Counted from the stretch's first letter, positions 1 through 10,200 are shown. The stretch is DNA of 64,000 nucleotides from Anaerolineae bacterium (GCA_022822545.1 JAJEBE010000032.1:124001-188000), one strand, 5' to 3'. The notes: generated by a model not told the origin, from the letters alone. Made by a program: numbers and translations.

Positions 1-1
1 A

Positions 2-154
2 GTCGATGCCGATGAGAATCAGGAAATCTTGATGAACTACGGCATCATGAGCATCCCGACACTGATCTTGTTCAAAGGCGGCGACGCTGTCGAACGCATC
101 ACCGGCTTCAAGCCAAAGGGCAAAATCGTCAGCAAGCTCGTCTCCCACATTTAG
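2..154 (+). CDS. Thioredoxin, C-terminal part (5' end outside window)
   Basis: The reading frame is open from the window edge to a TAG stop and gives 50 residues. They match the second half of a thioredoxin fold: a strand with VDADEN, a helix ending NYGIMSIPT, a strand LILFKGG and the last helix. The IPT motif carries the conserved cis-proline that faces the active-site CxxC. The CxxC itself would lie upstream and is not visible. The family role is thiol-disulfide exchange in the cytoplasm. A thioredoxin-like domain at the end of a larger protein cannot be excluded because only this tail is seen. Confidence 0.85.
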   Translation, partial: VDADENQEILMNYGIMSIPTLILFKGGDAVERITGFKPKGKIVSKLVSHI

Positions 155-178
155 CCGCCCGCTAACCAGGAATCCCGG

Positions 179-204
179 CGCCCATCGGTATACGGTGGGC
201 GTTT
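179..204 (+). terminator. Probable rho-independent terminator after the thioredoxin gene
   Basis: A 9-bp stem (CGCCCATCG / CGGTGGGCG, one G-T pair) closes a 5-base loop GTATA and is followed by TTT. It lies 25 bases after the thioredoxin stop and ahead of the PRPP synthetase promoter. The T tract is short, so termination strength is uncertain. Confidence 0.55.
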
Positions 205-279
205 CGCGTTCTAAGCCGGCGCGCCTCAAAGAAACCAGCGCCTACAAGCCTTTGACTCTTTCAGGCCTGACGAACTTGC

Positions 280-288
280 TGGTATCAT
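280..288 (+). promoter_or_regulatory. Extended -10 promoter element for the PRPP synthetase gene
   Basis: TGG followed by TATCAT forms a TGn-extended -10 box about 70 bases before the GTG start. A TTGACT hexamer at 252-257 is too far upstream (25-base spacer) to be its -35, so the call rests on the extended -10 alone. Confidence 0.4.
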
Positions 289-355
289 CAAACCTGTAGA
301 CGCCTTGCTCGCCAAGCATAGTTTCAGCCGCAGGTAGCGGCGCCTTGGAGTTATC

Positions 356-1435
356 GTGAAGCAGATGCAAATGACAGATCTGGTGAAAGTGCCGGGCGCG
401 AAATTCTACCCCGAGCCGCCCGCCGACGAACAGGAGGAGCCACAGTTGTCATCGACCATGCGCTTTGGTTCAATGAAAGTGTTTTGTGGCAGCGCTTCGC
501 AAGGCTTGGGCAACGAGATAGTCGATTACATTTGCAGCATCTCCGAATACAACATCAAGCCGGGCGCTTATGCCCGCGCCGTCTTTTCCAACGAGAACAT
601 CTTCATCAAGCTCGAAGAGAGCGTCCGCGGCAAAGATGTTTATCTCGTGCAGACCATGGCCTCGCCCGTACACGACAACTTCATGGAAATGCTGATCATG
701 ATCGATGCCCTCAAGCGAGATTCCGCCTGGCGCATCAACCTGGTCGTGCCCTATATGAGCTACACTCGCTCAGATCAGAAAGACCAGCCCCGCGTGCCTA
801 TCTCCGCCCGGCTCGTGGCAAACATGATCGAAACCGCCGGCGTCGATCGCTACATGACCGTTGATCTGCACTCGGGCCAAATTCAGGGCTTCTTCAATAT
901 CCCCGGCGATGCGCTCACCGCCCTGCACCTCTTGAGCGACTATGTCTTGCAGAAGCTGCGAGAAGGCGAATTGAGCGATTTGGTCGTGGTGGCGACTGAC
1001 CTGGGCTTCGCCAAGAAGGGCCGCAACTGGGCGCAAACCCTGGGCGTGCCTCTGGCTTTCGTGGAAAAACGCCGCGTCGACAACGCCGAAAATCCACGGG
1101 CTCTCTCTCTCATCGGCGATGTTGAAGGCAAGAATGTCTTGCTCGTCGATGACGAAGTAAACACCGCCGGCAGCATCGTCGAAGCCGTTAATGTTGTCCG
1201 CCAACACGGCGCGCGCGATGTTCTCTTCGCCTTCACCCATCCCTTTTTCTCCGAAGCCGCTTATGAGCGCTTCGCCTCCCTCGATCTAAGCGAGATCATC
1301 TTCACCAATACCCTGCCCATTCCAAGCGAAAAGAAGCTGCCCAATATGACCGTGCTCTCCATCGCGCCCCTGCTGGGCGAAGTGATCCTGCGCGCGCATG
1401 AAGGCAGAAGCGTCGGCGCCCTCTTCAATGAATGA
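356..1435 (+). CDS. prs: Ribose-phosphate pyrophosphokinase (PRPP synthetase)
   Basis: The enzyme transfers pyrophosphate from ATP to ribose 5-phosphate, giving PRPP for nucleotide, histidine and tryptophan synthesis in the cytoplasm. Visible features are the metal-binding TVDLHSGQIQGFF segment (His172), the RVPISARL segment near residue 146, the FVEKRR lysine in the catalytic flexible loop (about 238) and the PRPP-binding loop VLLVDDEVNTAGS at about 261-273. At 359 residues it is longer than the usual ~315. The extra length is an acidic, proline-rich N-terminus of roughly 35 residues. The start is GTG at 356, with GGAG at 347-350 placed 5 bases before it. The next gene overlaps its 3' end by a few bases, suggesting co-transcription. 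Confidence 0.93.
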   Translation: MKQMQMTDLVKVPGAKFYPEPPADEQEEPQLSSTMRFGSMKVFCGSASQGLGNEIVDYICSISEYNIKPGAYARAVFSNENIFIKLEESVRGKDVYLVQTMASPVHDNFMEMLIMIDALKRDSAWRINLVVPYMSYTRSDQKDQPRVPISARLVANMIETAGVDRYMTVDLHSGQIQGFFNIPGDALTALHLLSDYVLQKLREGELSDLVVVATDLGFAKKGRNWAQTLGVPLAFVEKRRVDNAENPRALSLIGDVEGKNVLLVDDEVNTAGSIVEAVNVVRQHGARDVLFAFTHPFFSEAAYERFASLDLSEIIFTNTLPIPSEKKLPNMTVLSIAPLLGEVILRAHEGRSVGALFNE

Positions 1436-2144
1436 CAAGCCCAGTCCTATAAACGACGAAGATACTGCGCCGGAACAAGAATTATCCACCCGAACTCTGT
1501 TCATTGCCGGGGCCGGTTTCCTGGCGATGCTCACAGCGCTTTACGGATTCACCCTGGCAATTGACATAGAGCAACTGCGGCTAATAGTCGCCGGCGCGGG
1601 CTTATGGGGACCCTTCCTCTATGTCGGCATCAAGGCGCTGACCTTCACCTTCGCGCCACTGTCGGCCGGTCCCATCCAATTCGCCTCGGGTTTGCTCTTT
1701 GGCGTCATCCCCGGTACATTTTATTCTGTCCTGGGCGAAGTTGTCGGGGGCACGGTCAGCGTCATTATCGCTCGTCTTTTCGGCCGCCGTATCGTGAAAA
1801 CACTGGTGGGCGAGTCGGCGCTGTCGCGGGTCGATGCCTTCTACGAAAAATACGTTGACGACTGGCGCTCACTCCTGGCGGCGCGGCTCTTGCTATTTTC
1901 GGTATACGACTTCATCAGTTACGCCGTTGGCTTGGGCAAGATTCGATATTCAACGTACATTCTGGTTTCGTTTTTTGGCGGCCTGATCCCGACATACATC
2001 TTCGTGCTCATTGGAGCCGAAGCGGCGCAAAATCAAAATGTTCTGCTGATCTTCTATGCCGTCGTTGCGCTGGCGATCGCCGTCTATATTGTGTTTCGCG
2101 GTCCACTTTCCAAGCTGATCAGCCGCCTCAAAGACTCGCTTTAA
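1428..2144 (+). CDS. TVP38/TMEM64 (DedA/VTT-type) membrane protein
   Basis: This is an integral membrane protein with about five or six hydrophobic segments. A leading helix at residues 22-45 precedes the conserved family block: the segment with PLSAGPIQFASG, the glycine-rich GEVVGGTVSVIIARLFGR, and AARLLLFSVYDFISYAVGLGKI followed by a PTYIFVLIG helix. The family (VTT/SNARE-associated domain) is linked to membrane homeostasis and lipid or small-molecule translocation, but the substrate here is unknown. I chose ATG 1428, which overlaps the prs stop by 8 bases. An in-frame ATG at 1398 would add ten residues and overlap more. No clear ribosome-binding site separates the choices. Translational coupling to prs is plausible. 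Confidence 0.8.
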   Translation: MNDKPSPINDEDTAPEQELSTRTLFIAGAGFLAMLTALYGFTLAIDIEQLRLIVAGAGLWGPFLYVGIKALTFTFAPLSAGPIQFASGLLFGVIPGTFYSVLGEVVGGTVSVIIARLFGRRIVKTLVGESALSRVDAFYEKYVDDWRSLLAARLLLFSVYDFISYAVGLGKIRYSTYILVSFFGGLIPTYIFVLIGAEAAQNQNVLLIFYAVVALAIAVYIVFRGPLSKLISRLKDSL

Positions 2145-2195
2145 CTGAGGCGGACACTGGTAAAGTCATGCATCGACGGGCCATCAATGTCCGTA

Positions 2196-2204
2196 TGATA
2201 TAAT
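2196..2204 (+). promoter_or_regulatory. Extended -10 promoter for secA
   Basis: TGA followed by a perfect TATAAT lies 38 bases before the secA ATG. There is no good -35 hexamer at 16-18 bases. This fits an extended -10 promoter of a housekeeping sigma factor, with a leader of roughly 30 bases. Confidence 0.55.
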
Positions 2205-2241
2205 CAACATCAGCACAGTCATCCAATTCCTGTGAGGTTCC

Positions 2242-5049
2242 ATGTTCCGCAACATCGTCAAAAAAGTATTCGGCGATCCGATGGAGAAGGCGCTTTCCGG
2301 CTATCAGGAAACGGTAGACCAGATCAACGCCCTCGAGCCGTCTATGCAGAAGCTCAGCATTGAGCGGATGCGCGCCAAGACCGCCGACTTCAAATCACAG
2401 TTGGATAACGGCACGAGTATGGAAGACATCCTGATTGAAGCCTTCGCCCTCGTGCGCGAGGCCTCCGTCCGCGCCATCGGCCTGCGCCACTATGATGTGC
2501 AGCTCATCGGCGGCATCGTCCTGCATGAAGGGCGCATCGCCGAAATGAAAACCGGCGAGGGCAAGACCCTCGTCGCCACCCTGCCGCTCTATCTCAACGC
2601 TTTGCTGGGGCAGGGCGCCCACCTCGTCACGCCCAACGACTACTTGAGCAAACACGGCCTGCAATTCATGGGGCCCATCTATCACCTGCTTGGCTTGTCC
2701 GCCGCCGTGATCCAAAACACCGGCGGCATGCCCGATAGCGGCTCCTTCCTCTTCGATCCCGATTTCATCTCCGATGACGCGCGCTATCAAAACCTGCGGC
2801 CGATCAGCCGCCGCGACGCCTACCTCGCCGATATCCTCTACGGCACCAATAACGAATTCGGCTTCGATTACCTGCGCGACAACATGGTCTTGACGCATGA
2901 TCGCCTCGTCCAGCGCGACCTGCGCTACGCCATCGTCGACGAAGTGGACAACATCCTCATCGACGAAGCCCGCACGCCGCTGATCATCTCCGGCCCCTCG
3001 GATGAGCCTTCCGACTTTTATCGCCGCTTCGCTTCCATCGTCAAGCGGCTCAAAAAAAGCAGCGAAGACAGCGTCGAGGCGGAAGCGCCCGATGGCGACT
3101 TCGTGCTTGATATCAAAGACCGCATCGTCTACCTGACCGAACAGGGTGTCGAAAAAGTGGAGAAGGCGCTGGGTGTCGCACAGCTTTATCATCCTGATAA
3201 TGCCGAGATGCTGCCCTACCTTGATAACTGCCTGCGCGCCCAAACGCTATTTCAAAACGACAAAGAATACATCGTGCAAAATGGCGAAGTCGTCATCGTC
3301 GATGATTTCACCGGCCGCCTCATGCCCGGCCGCCGCTTCTCCGAAGGCCTGCACCAAGCCATCGAAGCCAAGGAAGGCGTGCAAATCCGCCGCGAAAACA
3401 TCACCATGGCGACCATCACCTTCCAGAATTTCTTCCGTATGTACGACAAACTCGCTGGCATGACCGGCACCGCCCTCACCGAAGCGGAAGAATTTGAGAA
3501 GACCTATGAGTTGGATGTCGTGCCCATTCCCACGCATCAGCCCGTCATCCGCGACGATCAAAATGATCTCATCTACGTCAATGAAACCGCCAAGTGGAAC
3601 GCCATCGTCCAGGTTATTCAAGAACGCAACGAAATGAAGCAGCCTATCCTCGTCGGCACGGTCGCGGTCGAGACGTCGGAGCGGCTCAGCAATTATCTCA
3701 ACAAGGCCGGCATCAAGCACGAAGTGCTCAACGCCAAACAGCATGAGAAAGAAGCCGAGATTATCACGCAGGCCGGACGGCCGGGCGCCGTCACCATCGC
3801 CACCAACATGGCCGGCCGGGGCGTCGACATCCTCCTCGGCGGCAATCCGGAAGGCTTGGCCCGCGCCGCCCTGCGCCGGCAGGGCATTGATCTCACCGCC
3901 GCTGACGCCGCCCAATGGCGGAAGGCTCTCGCTGCTGCCGAGGCTGCCTTCAAGCGAGACCGACAGGTTGTGCTCAATGCCGGCGGGCTCTTCGTCCTCG
4001 GCACCGAACGCCACGAAGCTCGCCGCATCGACAATCAATTGCGCGGCCGCTCCGGCCGTCAAGGCGACCCCGGCGAATCCCGCTTCTACCTCAGCCTCGA
4101 TGACGATCTCATGCGCCGCTTCGCCAACGACAACGTCAAGCGCCTGATGCAAACTGCCGGCTTCCCCGAAGACGAAGCCATCCAGCACGGCATGATCAGC
4201 AAGTCCATCGAGCAAGCCCAGGTCCGCGTCGAAGGCCACAACTTCGATATCCGTAAACGCGTCGTCGAATACGACGATGTCGTCAACCGCCAACGCGAAA
4301 TCATTTACGCCCAACGCCTCGATTGGCTATCGAAAGACGCTGACCAACTCCATCGCGACTATCTGGCGATGATCCAGGACCAAATCGCGGCCGCCGTCGA
4401 AGACATCTTCGCCGCTGACTCAGAGGGCGAGCTTCTCGACGCCGGCGCCATGTATCAACAAATGGCGAGCACCGGATTGCCTTTGCCGGAAGACGTCACA
4501 GCGGAAAACATTGACGACTTTGAACAAGAAGACTTGACCGAAATCATCAGCGCCCGCGCCGCCGAATTATTCGAAGCCAAGCGCGCCCAACTGGAAGAAG
4601 CACGCGAAGGGCTGACGGAAATCGCCGAGCGCCAAACCGTCGTCCGCGCCCTCGATCATTTCTGGCAGCGCCATCTCACCGATCTCGATATCCTGCGCGA
4701 AGGTATCGGTCTGCAAGCCATCGCCCAAAAGGACCCGCTCGTCGAATACCAGCGGCAAGGCTTCCAGATGTTCCGCATCGTCGAAGATACCTACCGCCAG
4801 TTCGCCTCGCGCGCTATCTTCCAGGTGCAGCCTGCTGTCGTGCAGACGCCGCAGCAACGCCGCCAGATGCGTGAATATCGACCCGAATTGAGTATGGGCG
4901 GCAGCGATCGCCCGGTCCAGCAAACCGTGCGCCGCAACAACCAGCGCCCGGGCCGCAACAAACCCTGCTGGTGCGGCAGCGGCAAGAAATACAAGCATTG
5001 CCACATGCGCGAAGATCAACTCTCCGGCAAGTTCCAACAAGCCGGCTAG
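2242..5049 (+). CDS. secA: Preprotein translocase ATPase SecA
   Basis: SecA is the cytosolic motor that pushes unfolded preproteins through SecYEG using ATP. The 935-residue protein has the DEAD-like motor: Walker A EMKTGEGKT (101-109), Walker B VDEVDNILIDEARTPL (232-247), then the preprotein cross-linking domain. NBD2 carries TNMAGRGVDILLGGNPE and QLRGRSGRQGDPG, and the helical scaffold and wing domains follow. The tail ends in the zinc-binding motif C909-W-C911-x8-C920-H921 that contacts SecB or ribosomes in other bacteria. GAGG at 2234-2237 sits 4 bases before the ATG. Length and motif order are normal for the family. Confidence 0.98.
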   Translation: MFRNIVKKVFGDPMEKALSGYQETVDQINALEPSMQKLSIERMRAKTADFKSQLDNGTSMEDILIEAFALVREASVRAIGLRHYDVQLIGGIVLHEGRIAEMKTGEGKTLVATLPLYLNALLGQGAHLVTPNDYLSKHGLQFMGPIYHLLGLSAAVIQNTGGMPDSGSFLFDPDFISDDARYQNLRPISRRDAYLADILYGTNNEFGFDYLRDNMVLTHDRLVQRDLRYAIVDEVDNILIDEARTPLIISGPSDEPSDFYRRFASIVKRLKKSSEDSVEAEAPDGDFVLDIKDRIVYLTEQGVEKVEKALGVAQLYHPDNAEMLPYLDNCLRAQTLFQNDKEYIVQNGEVVIVDDFTGRLMPGRRFSEGLHQAIEAKEGVQIRRENITMATITFQNFFRMYDKLAGMTGTALTEAEEFEKTYELDVVPIPTHQPVIRDDQNDLIYVNETAKWNAIVQVIQERNEMKQPILVGTVAVETSERLSNYLNKAGIKHEVLNAKQHEKEAEIITQAGRPGAVTIATNMAGRGVDILLGGNPEGLARAALRRQGIDLTAADAAQWRKALAAAEAAFKRDRQVVLNAGGLFVLGTERHEARRIDNQLRGRSGRQGDPGESRFYLSLDDDLMRRFANDNVKRLMQTAGFPEDEAIQHGMISKSIEQAQVRVEGHNFDIRKRVVEYDDVVNRQREIIYAQRLDWLSKDADQLHRDYLAMIQDQIAAAVEDIFAADSEGELLDAGAMYQQMASTGLPLPEDVTAENIDDFEQEDLTEIISARAAELFEAKRAQLEEAREGLTEIAERQTVVRALDHFWQRHLTDLDILREGIGLQAIAQKDPLVEYQRQGFQMFRIVEDTYRQFASRAIFQVQPAVVQTPQQRRQMREYRPELSMGGSDRPVQQTVRRNNQRPGRNKPCWCGSGKKYKHCHMREDQLSGKFQQAG

Positions 5050-5063
5050 CGCTGCCTCACTTG

Positions 5064-5936
5064 ATGTTCCGCCTCGGCGACATAGAAATCTTCCTGTTTA
5101 ACGACGCCACCAGCTACATGGATCCGGGCGGCATCTTCGGCTTGGTGCCGCGCCTGCTCTGGTCGCGCTATTACAGCGCCGACGAGCGCCATCTCATCCG
5201 ATCCGCCAACCACAATCTGCTCGTCCGCGCCGCCGGCCTAAACATCATCATCGACACCGGTTTCGGCAACTGCCTCAGCGAAACGCAGCGGACGCGCCGC
5301 AACATCACCCGCTTCGACGGCACGCATGCCGGACTGTCCGCGCTCGGCATCGCGCCCGCCGATATCGACATCGTCGTCGACACGCACCTGCACGACGATC
5401 ACTGCAGCGGCAACTTCCGCTTGAACCCCGCCGGCATCCGCGGACCGGCCTTTCCCAATGCCGCCTACCTAGTGCAGCGCCGCGAATACCAAGACGCCAT
5501 CCGCCCCAACGAACGCACCCGCGCCACCTACCTGCCCGATAACTACGTCCCGCTATTCGAATCCGGTCAATTGCAACTGCTCGACGGCGACGGCGAAATT
5601 GCCCCCGGCCTGACCGCGCTCGTGACGCCCGGCCACACCCCGGCTCACATGAGCCTGCGCATCGAGAGCGCCGGAGAACATGCCGCCTTCCTCTGCGACC
5701 TGGCGTCCCTGGCCGTGCATTTCGAGCGCCTCGCCTGGATGACCGCCTACGATGCCGAGCCGCTTGTCACGCTGGAAACCAAGCGCGCCTGGCAGCGCTG
5801 GGCGCTGGAAACCGACGCCCTGCTTTTCTTCCCGCACGACATTGTCACGCCGGCCGGCCGGCTGGCGCTCGACGATCGCGGCCGCCCCAAAATCCAGCCC
5901 GTGGAATTCGCCTACGATAATCCAATGGGCGACTGA
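5064..5936 (+). CDS. Metallo-beta-lactamase-fold hydrolase
   Basis: A 290-residue cytosolic hydrolase of the MBL superfamily. The metal-binding signature is H108-x-H110-x-D112-H113 (THLHDDHCSG). Later ligands are the histidine in TPGHTPAHMS, the aspartate in AAFLCDLAS and the histidine in FFPHD. The arrangement resembles lactonase/quorum-quenching and related MBL enzymes, but the substrate cannot be assigned. I start at ATG 5064, 14 bases after the secA stop, where the first strand MFRLGDIEIFLFNDA begins. A longer frame from 4971 would overlap secA and adds basic, non-conserved sequence. It may share the secA transcript. Confidence 0.8.
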   Translation: MFRLGDIEIFLFNDATSYMDPGGIFGLVPRLLWSRYYSADERHLIRSANHNLLVRAAGLNIIIDTGFGNCLSETQRTRRNITRFDGTHAGLSALGIAPADIDIVVDTHLHDDHCSGNFRLNPAGIRGPAFPNAAYLVQRREYQDAIRPNERTRATYLPDNYVPLFESGQLQLLDGDGEIAPGLTALVTPGHTPAHMSLRIESAGEHAAFLCDLASLAVHFERLAWMTAYDAEPLVTLETKRAWQRWALETDALLFFPHDIVTPAGRLALDDRGRPKIQPVEFAYDNPMGD

Positions 5937-6033
5937 TCGGCGGGGATGGCATAGGCGGCGACTCACCGAATCGCGCCTGCAAGGCTTGTCCGCTACTCGG
6001 CAGCCAGCGGCTTTTTCTTACCCCATCCCCCGG

Positions 6034-6062
6034 CCCCTTGCCCCATAGCAATGGGGAAGGGG
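6034..6062. repeat. CCCC/GGGG palindrome, copy 1
   Basis: The left arm CCCCTTGCCCCAT and the right arm ATGGGGAAGGGG form a 12-bp stem with one bulged G around an AGCA loop. It resembles the palindromes at 6149-6174 and 31885-31910. Confidence 0.6.
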
Positions 6063-6148
6063 AGCTTCTGCCACACTAGCTCGTTGCAAAAGGCCTGATA
6101 GCGTACAATCTACATTGCAAAACCGAAGCCAATTCACCTCGAAACCAG

Positions 6149-6174
6149 CCTCCCCCCAATGCTTTGGGGGAGGG
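6149..6174. repeat. CCTCCCC/GGGGAGG palindrome, copy 2
   Basis: CCTCCCCCCAA and TTGGGGGAGGG fold around a TGCT loop with one bulge. The central AATGCTT is shared in outline with the copy near 31893 (TGATGCTTC), which suggests a common repeat family. Confidence 0.6.
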
Positions 6175-6292
6175 ATTGAGGGGGTAGAAACAACGGCAGA
6201 CTCGAAAAAGTCAGTACCGGACAAGCCTTACAGCCTTCTTTATTTTCGCATTATTTTCTTGGAAGAACTTCTGTTCCTCTGTGGTGAAAAAA

Positions 6293-7117
6293 TTATTTCT
6301 TCAACGGCTGACACTCCGGGCAGAAATGCGTCCCGCGCTGTGCCACGCGGATCTTGTTGATCGCCGCTCCACAGTTGCGGCAGGGCAGGCCAGTCCGCCC
6401 ATAGACGAAGAAATAATCTTGCGACTCGCCTTTTTGGCCATCCGGCTTGCGATACCAGTTGATGCTCGCGCCCTCGCGCTCAATGCCCGCTTGCAGCGCA
6501 TCGCGGATCGTCTGGTGCAGGCGCTGCGTATCATCATCGCTCAGCCGCCGGACGCTGGTCGCCGGGTGTATGCGCGCGCGGAAGAGCGCTTCATCGGCGT
6601 AGATATTGCCGATGCCGGCGATGAACTCCTGCTCCAGCAGCAGCGCCTTAATCGCCCGTTTTCGCCCTTGCATCCCAGCGCGAAAGCCCGCCAGCGTGAA
6701 GTCCGCGCTAAGCGGCTCCGGCCCCAGATGCGCCAGCAGGCCAGCCACATCATCCGTCAAGTACACGCGCCCGAACTTGCGCAGATCGGAAAAGCGCAAC
6801 TGCTCGCCATTATCCAAATCAAAGCGCACATGCACCCAGCGGTCCGCGTCATGCTCAGCCGCCGCCTGCGCAACATAAAGCCGCCCCGACATCTTGAGAT
6901 GGATCACCAGCGTATCGTGGTCCAGCTCAATCAGGATATACTTCCCCCGCCGGCGGATATGCCTGACCGCCTGCCCGGCGATGCGCGCCTCGAATTCAGC
7001 CGGGCTGGGAGAATGAATCGTCGCCGCCCAATCCTGCCACATCGACAGTATCCGCCGCCCAATCAGCGGCTCGCGCAAGCCCCTTACAACGGTCTCAACT
7101 TCCGGTAATTCGGGCAT
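6293..7117 (-). CDS. mutM: Formamidopyrimidine-DNA glycosylase (Fpg/MutM)
   Basis: This base-excision-repair enzyme removes oxidised purines such as 8-oxoguanine and nicks the strand. The N-terminus is the family signature MPELPEVETV: Pro2 is the Schiff-base nucleophile and Glu3 the catalytic acid. The conserved lysine is in RRRGKYILIEL (about 59). The helix-two-turn-helix region carries QEFIAGIGNIYADEALF. The C-terminal zinc finger is CRNC-x16-CPEC. At 274 residues it has normal length. The start is ATG 7117, with GGAAGAG just upstream. A longer open frame to 7522 is only a shadow of dnaE. It is divergent from dnaE. Confidence 0.96.
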   Translation of the reverse strand: MPELPEVETVVRGLREPLIGRRILSMWQDWAATIHSPSPAEFEARIAGQAVRHIRRRGKYILIELDHDTLVIHLKMSGRLYVAQAAAEHDADRWVHVRFDLDNGEQLRFSDLRKFGRVYLTDDVAGLLAHLGPEPLSADFTLAGFRAGMQGRKRAIKALLLEQEFIAGIGNIYADEALFRARIHPATSVRRLSDDDTQRLHQTIRDALQAGIEREGASINWYRKPDGQKGESQDYFFVYGRTGLPCRNCGAAINKIRVAQRGTHFCPECQPLKK

Positions 7118-7192
7118 CGCTCTTCCGCCTATATACCAACTCGTCTCTGCCGCCAATCCAACTGAATCGGGCGGACGATTTACGTCGCCGAG

Positions 7193-7201
7193 TGCTATAA
7201 T
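7193..7201 (+). promoter_or_regulatory. Extended -10 promoter for dnaE
   Basis: TGC followed by a perfect TATAAT, without a convincing -35. It lies 19 bases before the first possible start (7220) and 55 before the second (7256). Confidence 0.55.
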
Positions 7202-7219
7202 ACGGCTGTCCTTTAACGA

Positions 7220-10200
7220 ATGAAACCCATAGCCACACACGCGGAAAACGACGACATGACCAGCGATTTCGTCCATCTGCACGTCCATAGCGAATATTCC
7301 CTGCTTGATGGCCAAAGCCGCATCAAAGATCTGGTGGCGCGCGCCAAAGAGCTCGAAATGCCCGCCCTCGGCATCACCGATCATGGCGTCATGTTCGGCG
7401 TCCTGGACTTTTATCAGGCCTGCCGAGACGCCGGCATCACACCCGTCATCGGCATGGAAGGCTACCTCGCTCGCCGCCGCATGACCGACCGCGACCCGAA
7501 CCAAGACCGCAGCCCGTACCACATGCTGCTGCTGGCGAAGAACATGACCGGCTACCAGAATCTGCTCAAAATGGCATCGGCGGCGCAGCTAGAGGGCTAT
7601 TATTACCGACCGCGCATCGACAAAGAATTTATGGCGGCCCATGCCGAGGGCATCATCGCCACCAGCGGCTGCCTCGCGGCGGAGATCCCGCGTATGGTCG
7701 CCAACGGCGATGACCGGAACGCCCGCGATTTGATCGGCTGGTATCACGATGTCTTCGGCGCCGATAATTTCTACCTGGAGTTGCAGGGCCACGATCTGCC
7801 GGCGCTGGACAGCCTCAACCGCTGGCTCTACGATTATCGCCGCAGCGGCCATAGCCCGGTGCAATTGCTCGCCACCAACGATGTGCATTACGTCGGCCGC
7901 GATGATGCCGATGCGCACGATACCCTCCTCTGCATTCAAACTAGCGCCCTGAAATCCGATCCCGATCGCATGCGTATGGAACCTTTCAGCAGCTACTACC
8001 TCAAATCCGCTGAGGAGATGCGCGCCGCCTTCGCCGATGCGCCGGAAGACCTGATGCGCGAAGCCTTCGCCAATTCGCGGAATATCGCCGAGATGACCGA
8101 TCTTGATCTCGCGCCGAAAGGCTATCACTTGCCCGCATTCCCGGTCCCCGTCGGCTTTGACGAATGCAGCTACTTGCGCCACCTCGTTCATATCGGCATG
8201 GCCTGGCGCTTCAATGCCGACTGGCAAAATGACGACCAACTCGCCGAGCGCGTCAACCGGGAGCTTGACATCATCCACAGCATGGGCTTCGATACTTACT
8301 TCCTCATCGTCTGGGACCTCTGCGAATTCGCCCGCAACGCCGATATCTGGTGGAATGTGCGCGGCTCCGGCGCCGCCAGCCTGGTCGCCTACAGCCTCGG
8401 CATCACCAATATCGATCCGATTCAGAATGGCTTGCTCTTCGAACGATTTCTCAATCCCGGTCGCATCAGCATGCCCGATATCGACCTCGATTATCCCGAT
8501 GACCGCCGTGGCGAAATGATCGCCTACGCCGCTATGAAATACGGCGAGGACAAAGTCGCCGCCATTATCACCTTCGGCACGATGGGCGCCAAAGCGGCCG
8601 TCCGCGATGTCGGGCGCGCCCTCGATGTCGATCTTGGCAGGATCAACCGCGCCGCCGCCCTTATCCCCCAGGAAGCGCGCCAAAAGAAAATCCGCGATTA
8701 TGTTGAAGCCAGCCCCGAATTGAGCGATCTTTACAATAGCGATCTCGAGCTGCAGAAAGTCATCGACACCGCTATCGAATTGCAGGGCATGACGCGCCAC
8801 GCCTCCACCCATGCCGCCGGCGTCATCGTTGCCGACCGCCCTTTGGTGGAGCTGGCGCCGCTGCATCGCATAACAGGCAAAGACCCTTCCGGCGGCGCTC
8901 TCAAGGCGGTCACTCAATTCCCGATGGAAACCGCCGAAGCCATCGGCTTGCTCAAAGTCGATTTTCTCGGCCTTTCGACCCTGACAATCATGCGCAAAGC
9001 CTGCGAACTAATCGAGCGGCACCGCGGCATCCGCTACATCTTCGACACCTTGCCCTATCGTCACGATTCCGCCAGCGACGAACAGCGCGCCATGCTTGAT
9101 GACGCCTTCGAAATGATGGGACGGGGCGATACCATCGGCGTCTTCCAGGTCGAGTCGGGCGGCATGAGGCAGATGCTGCGCCAGATGCGTCCGCGCGTCT
9201 TCGAGAATATCGTCGCCGGCATCTCCCTGTTTCGCCCCGGCCCGATGGAGTTCATCCCGCAATACTGCCGCCGCATGCACGGCGAAGAAGAAATCACAAC
9301 GCTGCATCCCAAGCTTGAGCCTATCCTGGCTGAAACCTACGGCATCTGCGTCTATCAGGAACAAATTATGGAGATCGCCGGGGCGCTCTTCGGCTACGAG
9401 CTTGGCGAGGCCGATCTGATGCGCAAGGCTGTCTCAAAGAAACTGCCGGCGGAACTCAATAAACATCGGGCAATCTTCTTGGAGCGCGGTCCCCAAAACG
9501 GGGTCGACAGCGATACGGCTGAAGAAATCTTCGACATGATCGAGTTCTTCGCCAATTACGGCTTCAACAAAGCCCACGCCGCCGATTACGCCGTCATCAC
9601 CGTGCAGACCGCCTACCTCAAATGCCACTATCAGGAAGAGTACATGACCGCTCTCCTGAGCGTTCAGCGCGATGATCTCAACAAAGTCTCGACCTTTCTG
9701 GAAGAATGTCGCCGCCTCGAAATCACCATCTTGCCGCCCGATGTCAACTACAGCCAACTGGACTTCGATATCGAAACGGGGGCGGATGGCTCCCGCGGCA
9801 TCCGCTTCGGCCTGGGCGCGGTCAAGAACGCCGGCGCGCGCGCCCTGCAAACATTGATCGAACAGCGCGGCGAGGCGCCTTTCGCCAGCCTGGTCGATTT
9901 CTGCCAGCGCGTTGACATGCGGGGCCTCGGCAAACGCTCGCTCGAAAGCCTGGTCAAAGTGGGCGCCCTCGACAAATTCGGGTCTCGCGCCACCCTTATG
10001 GCGGCGCTGGATAGCATCGTCGGCTACAGCAGCAGCTATCATCGTGACCAGGAAGTCGGCCAGATGGTGATGTTCGGCGCATCCGAAACCACTGATGAAG
10101 CCCTGCTCAACGACCTGAAACACATCGACGAATACAGCCCGCGCGAGTTGCTGAAATGGGAGAAGGAACTGCTCGGCTTGTATCTGACCGGCCGCCCGGT

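Larger units (their letters stand above)
5937..6292. other. Intergenic region with two hairpin repeats
   Basis: This is 356 bases between convergent genes (MBL hydrolase and mutM). No plausible gene is seen. It holds two C-rich/G-rich palindromes, listed separately, near 6034-6062 and 6149-6174. Either could act as a bidirectional transcription terminator between the convergent genes. An AT-rich stretch follows at about 6235-6292. Confidence 0.7.

Noticed and set aside
3247-4314. Minus-strand frame of 355 codons inside secA
   Set aside because: It is complementary to conserved SecA motor sequence, with no recognisable domain, and is typical of antisense frames in this genome.
4971-5063. Longer N-terminus for the MBL hydrolase overlapping secA
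   Set aside because: It would begin inside the SecA zinc motif, with basic, unconserved residues. The MBL fold starts at ATG 5064.
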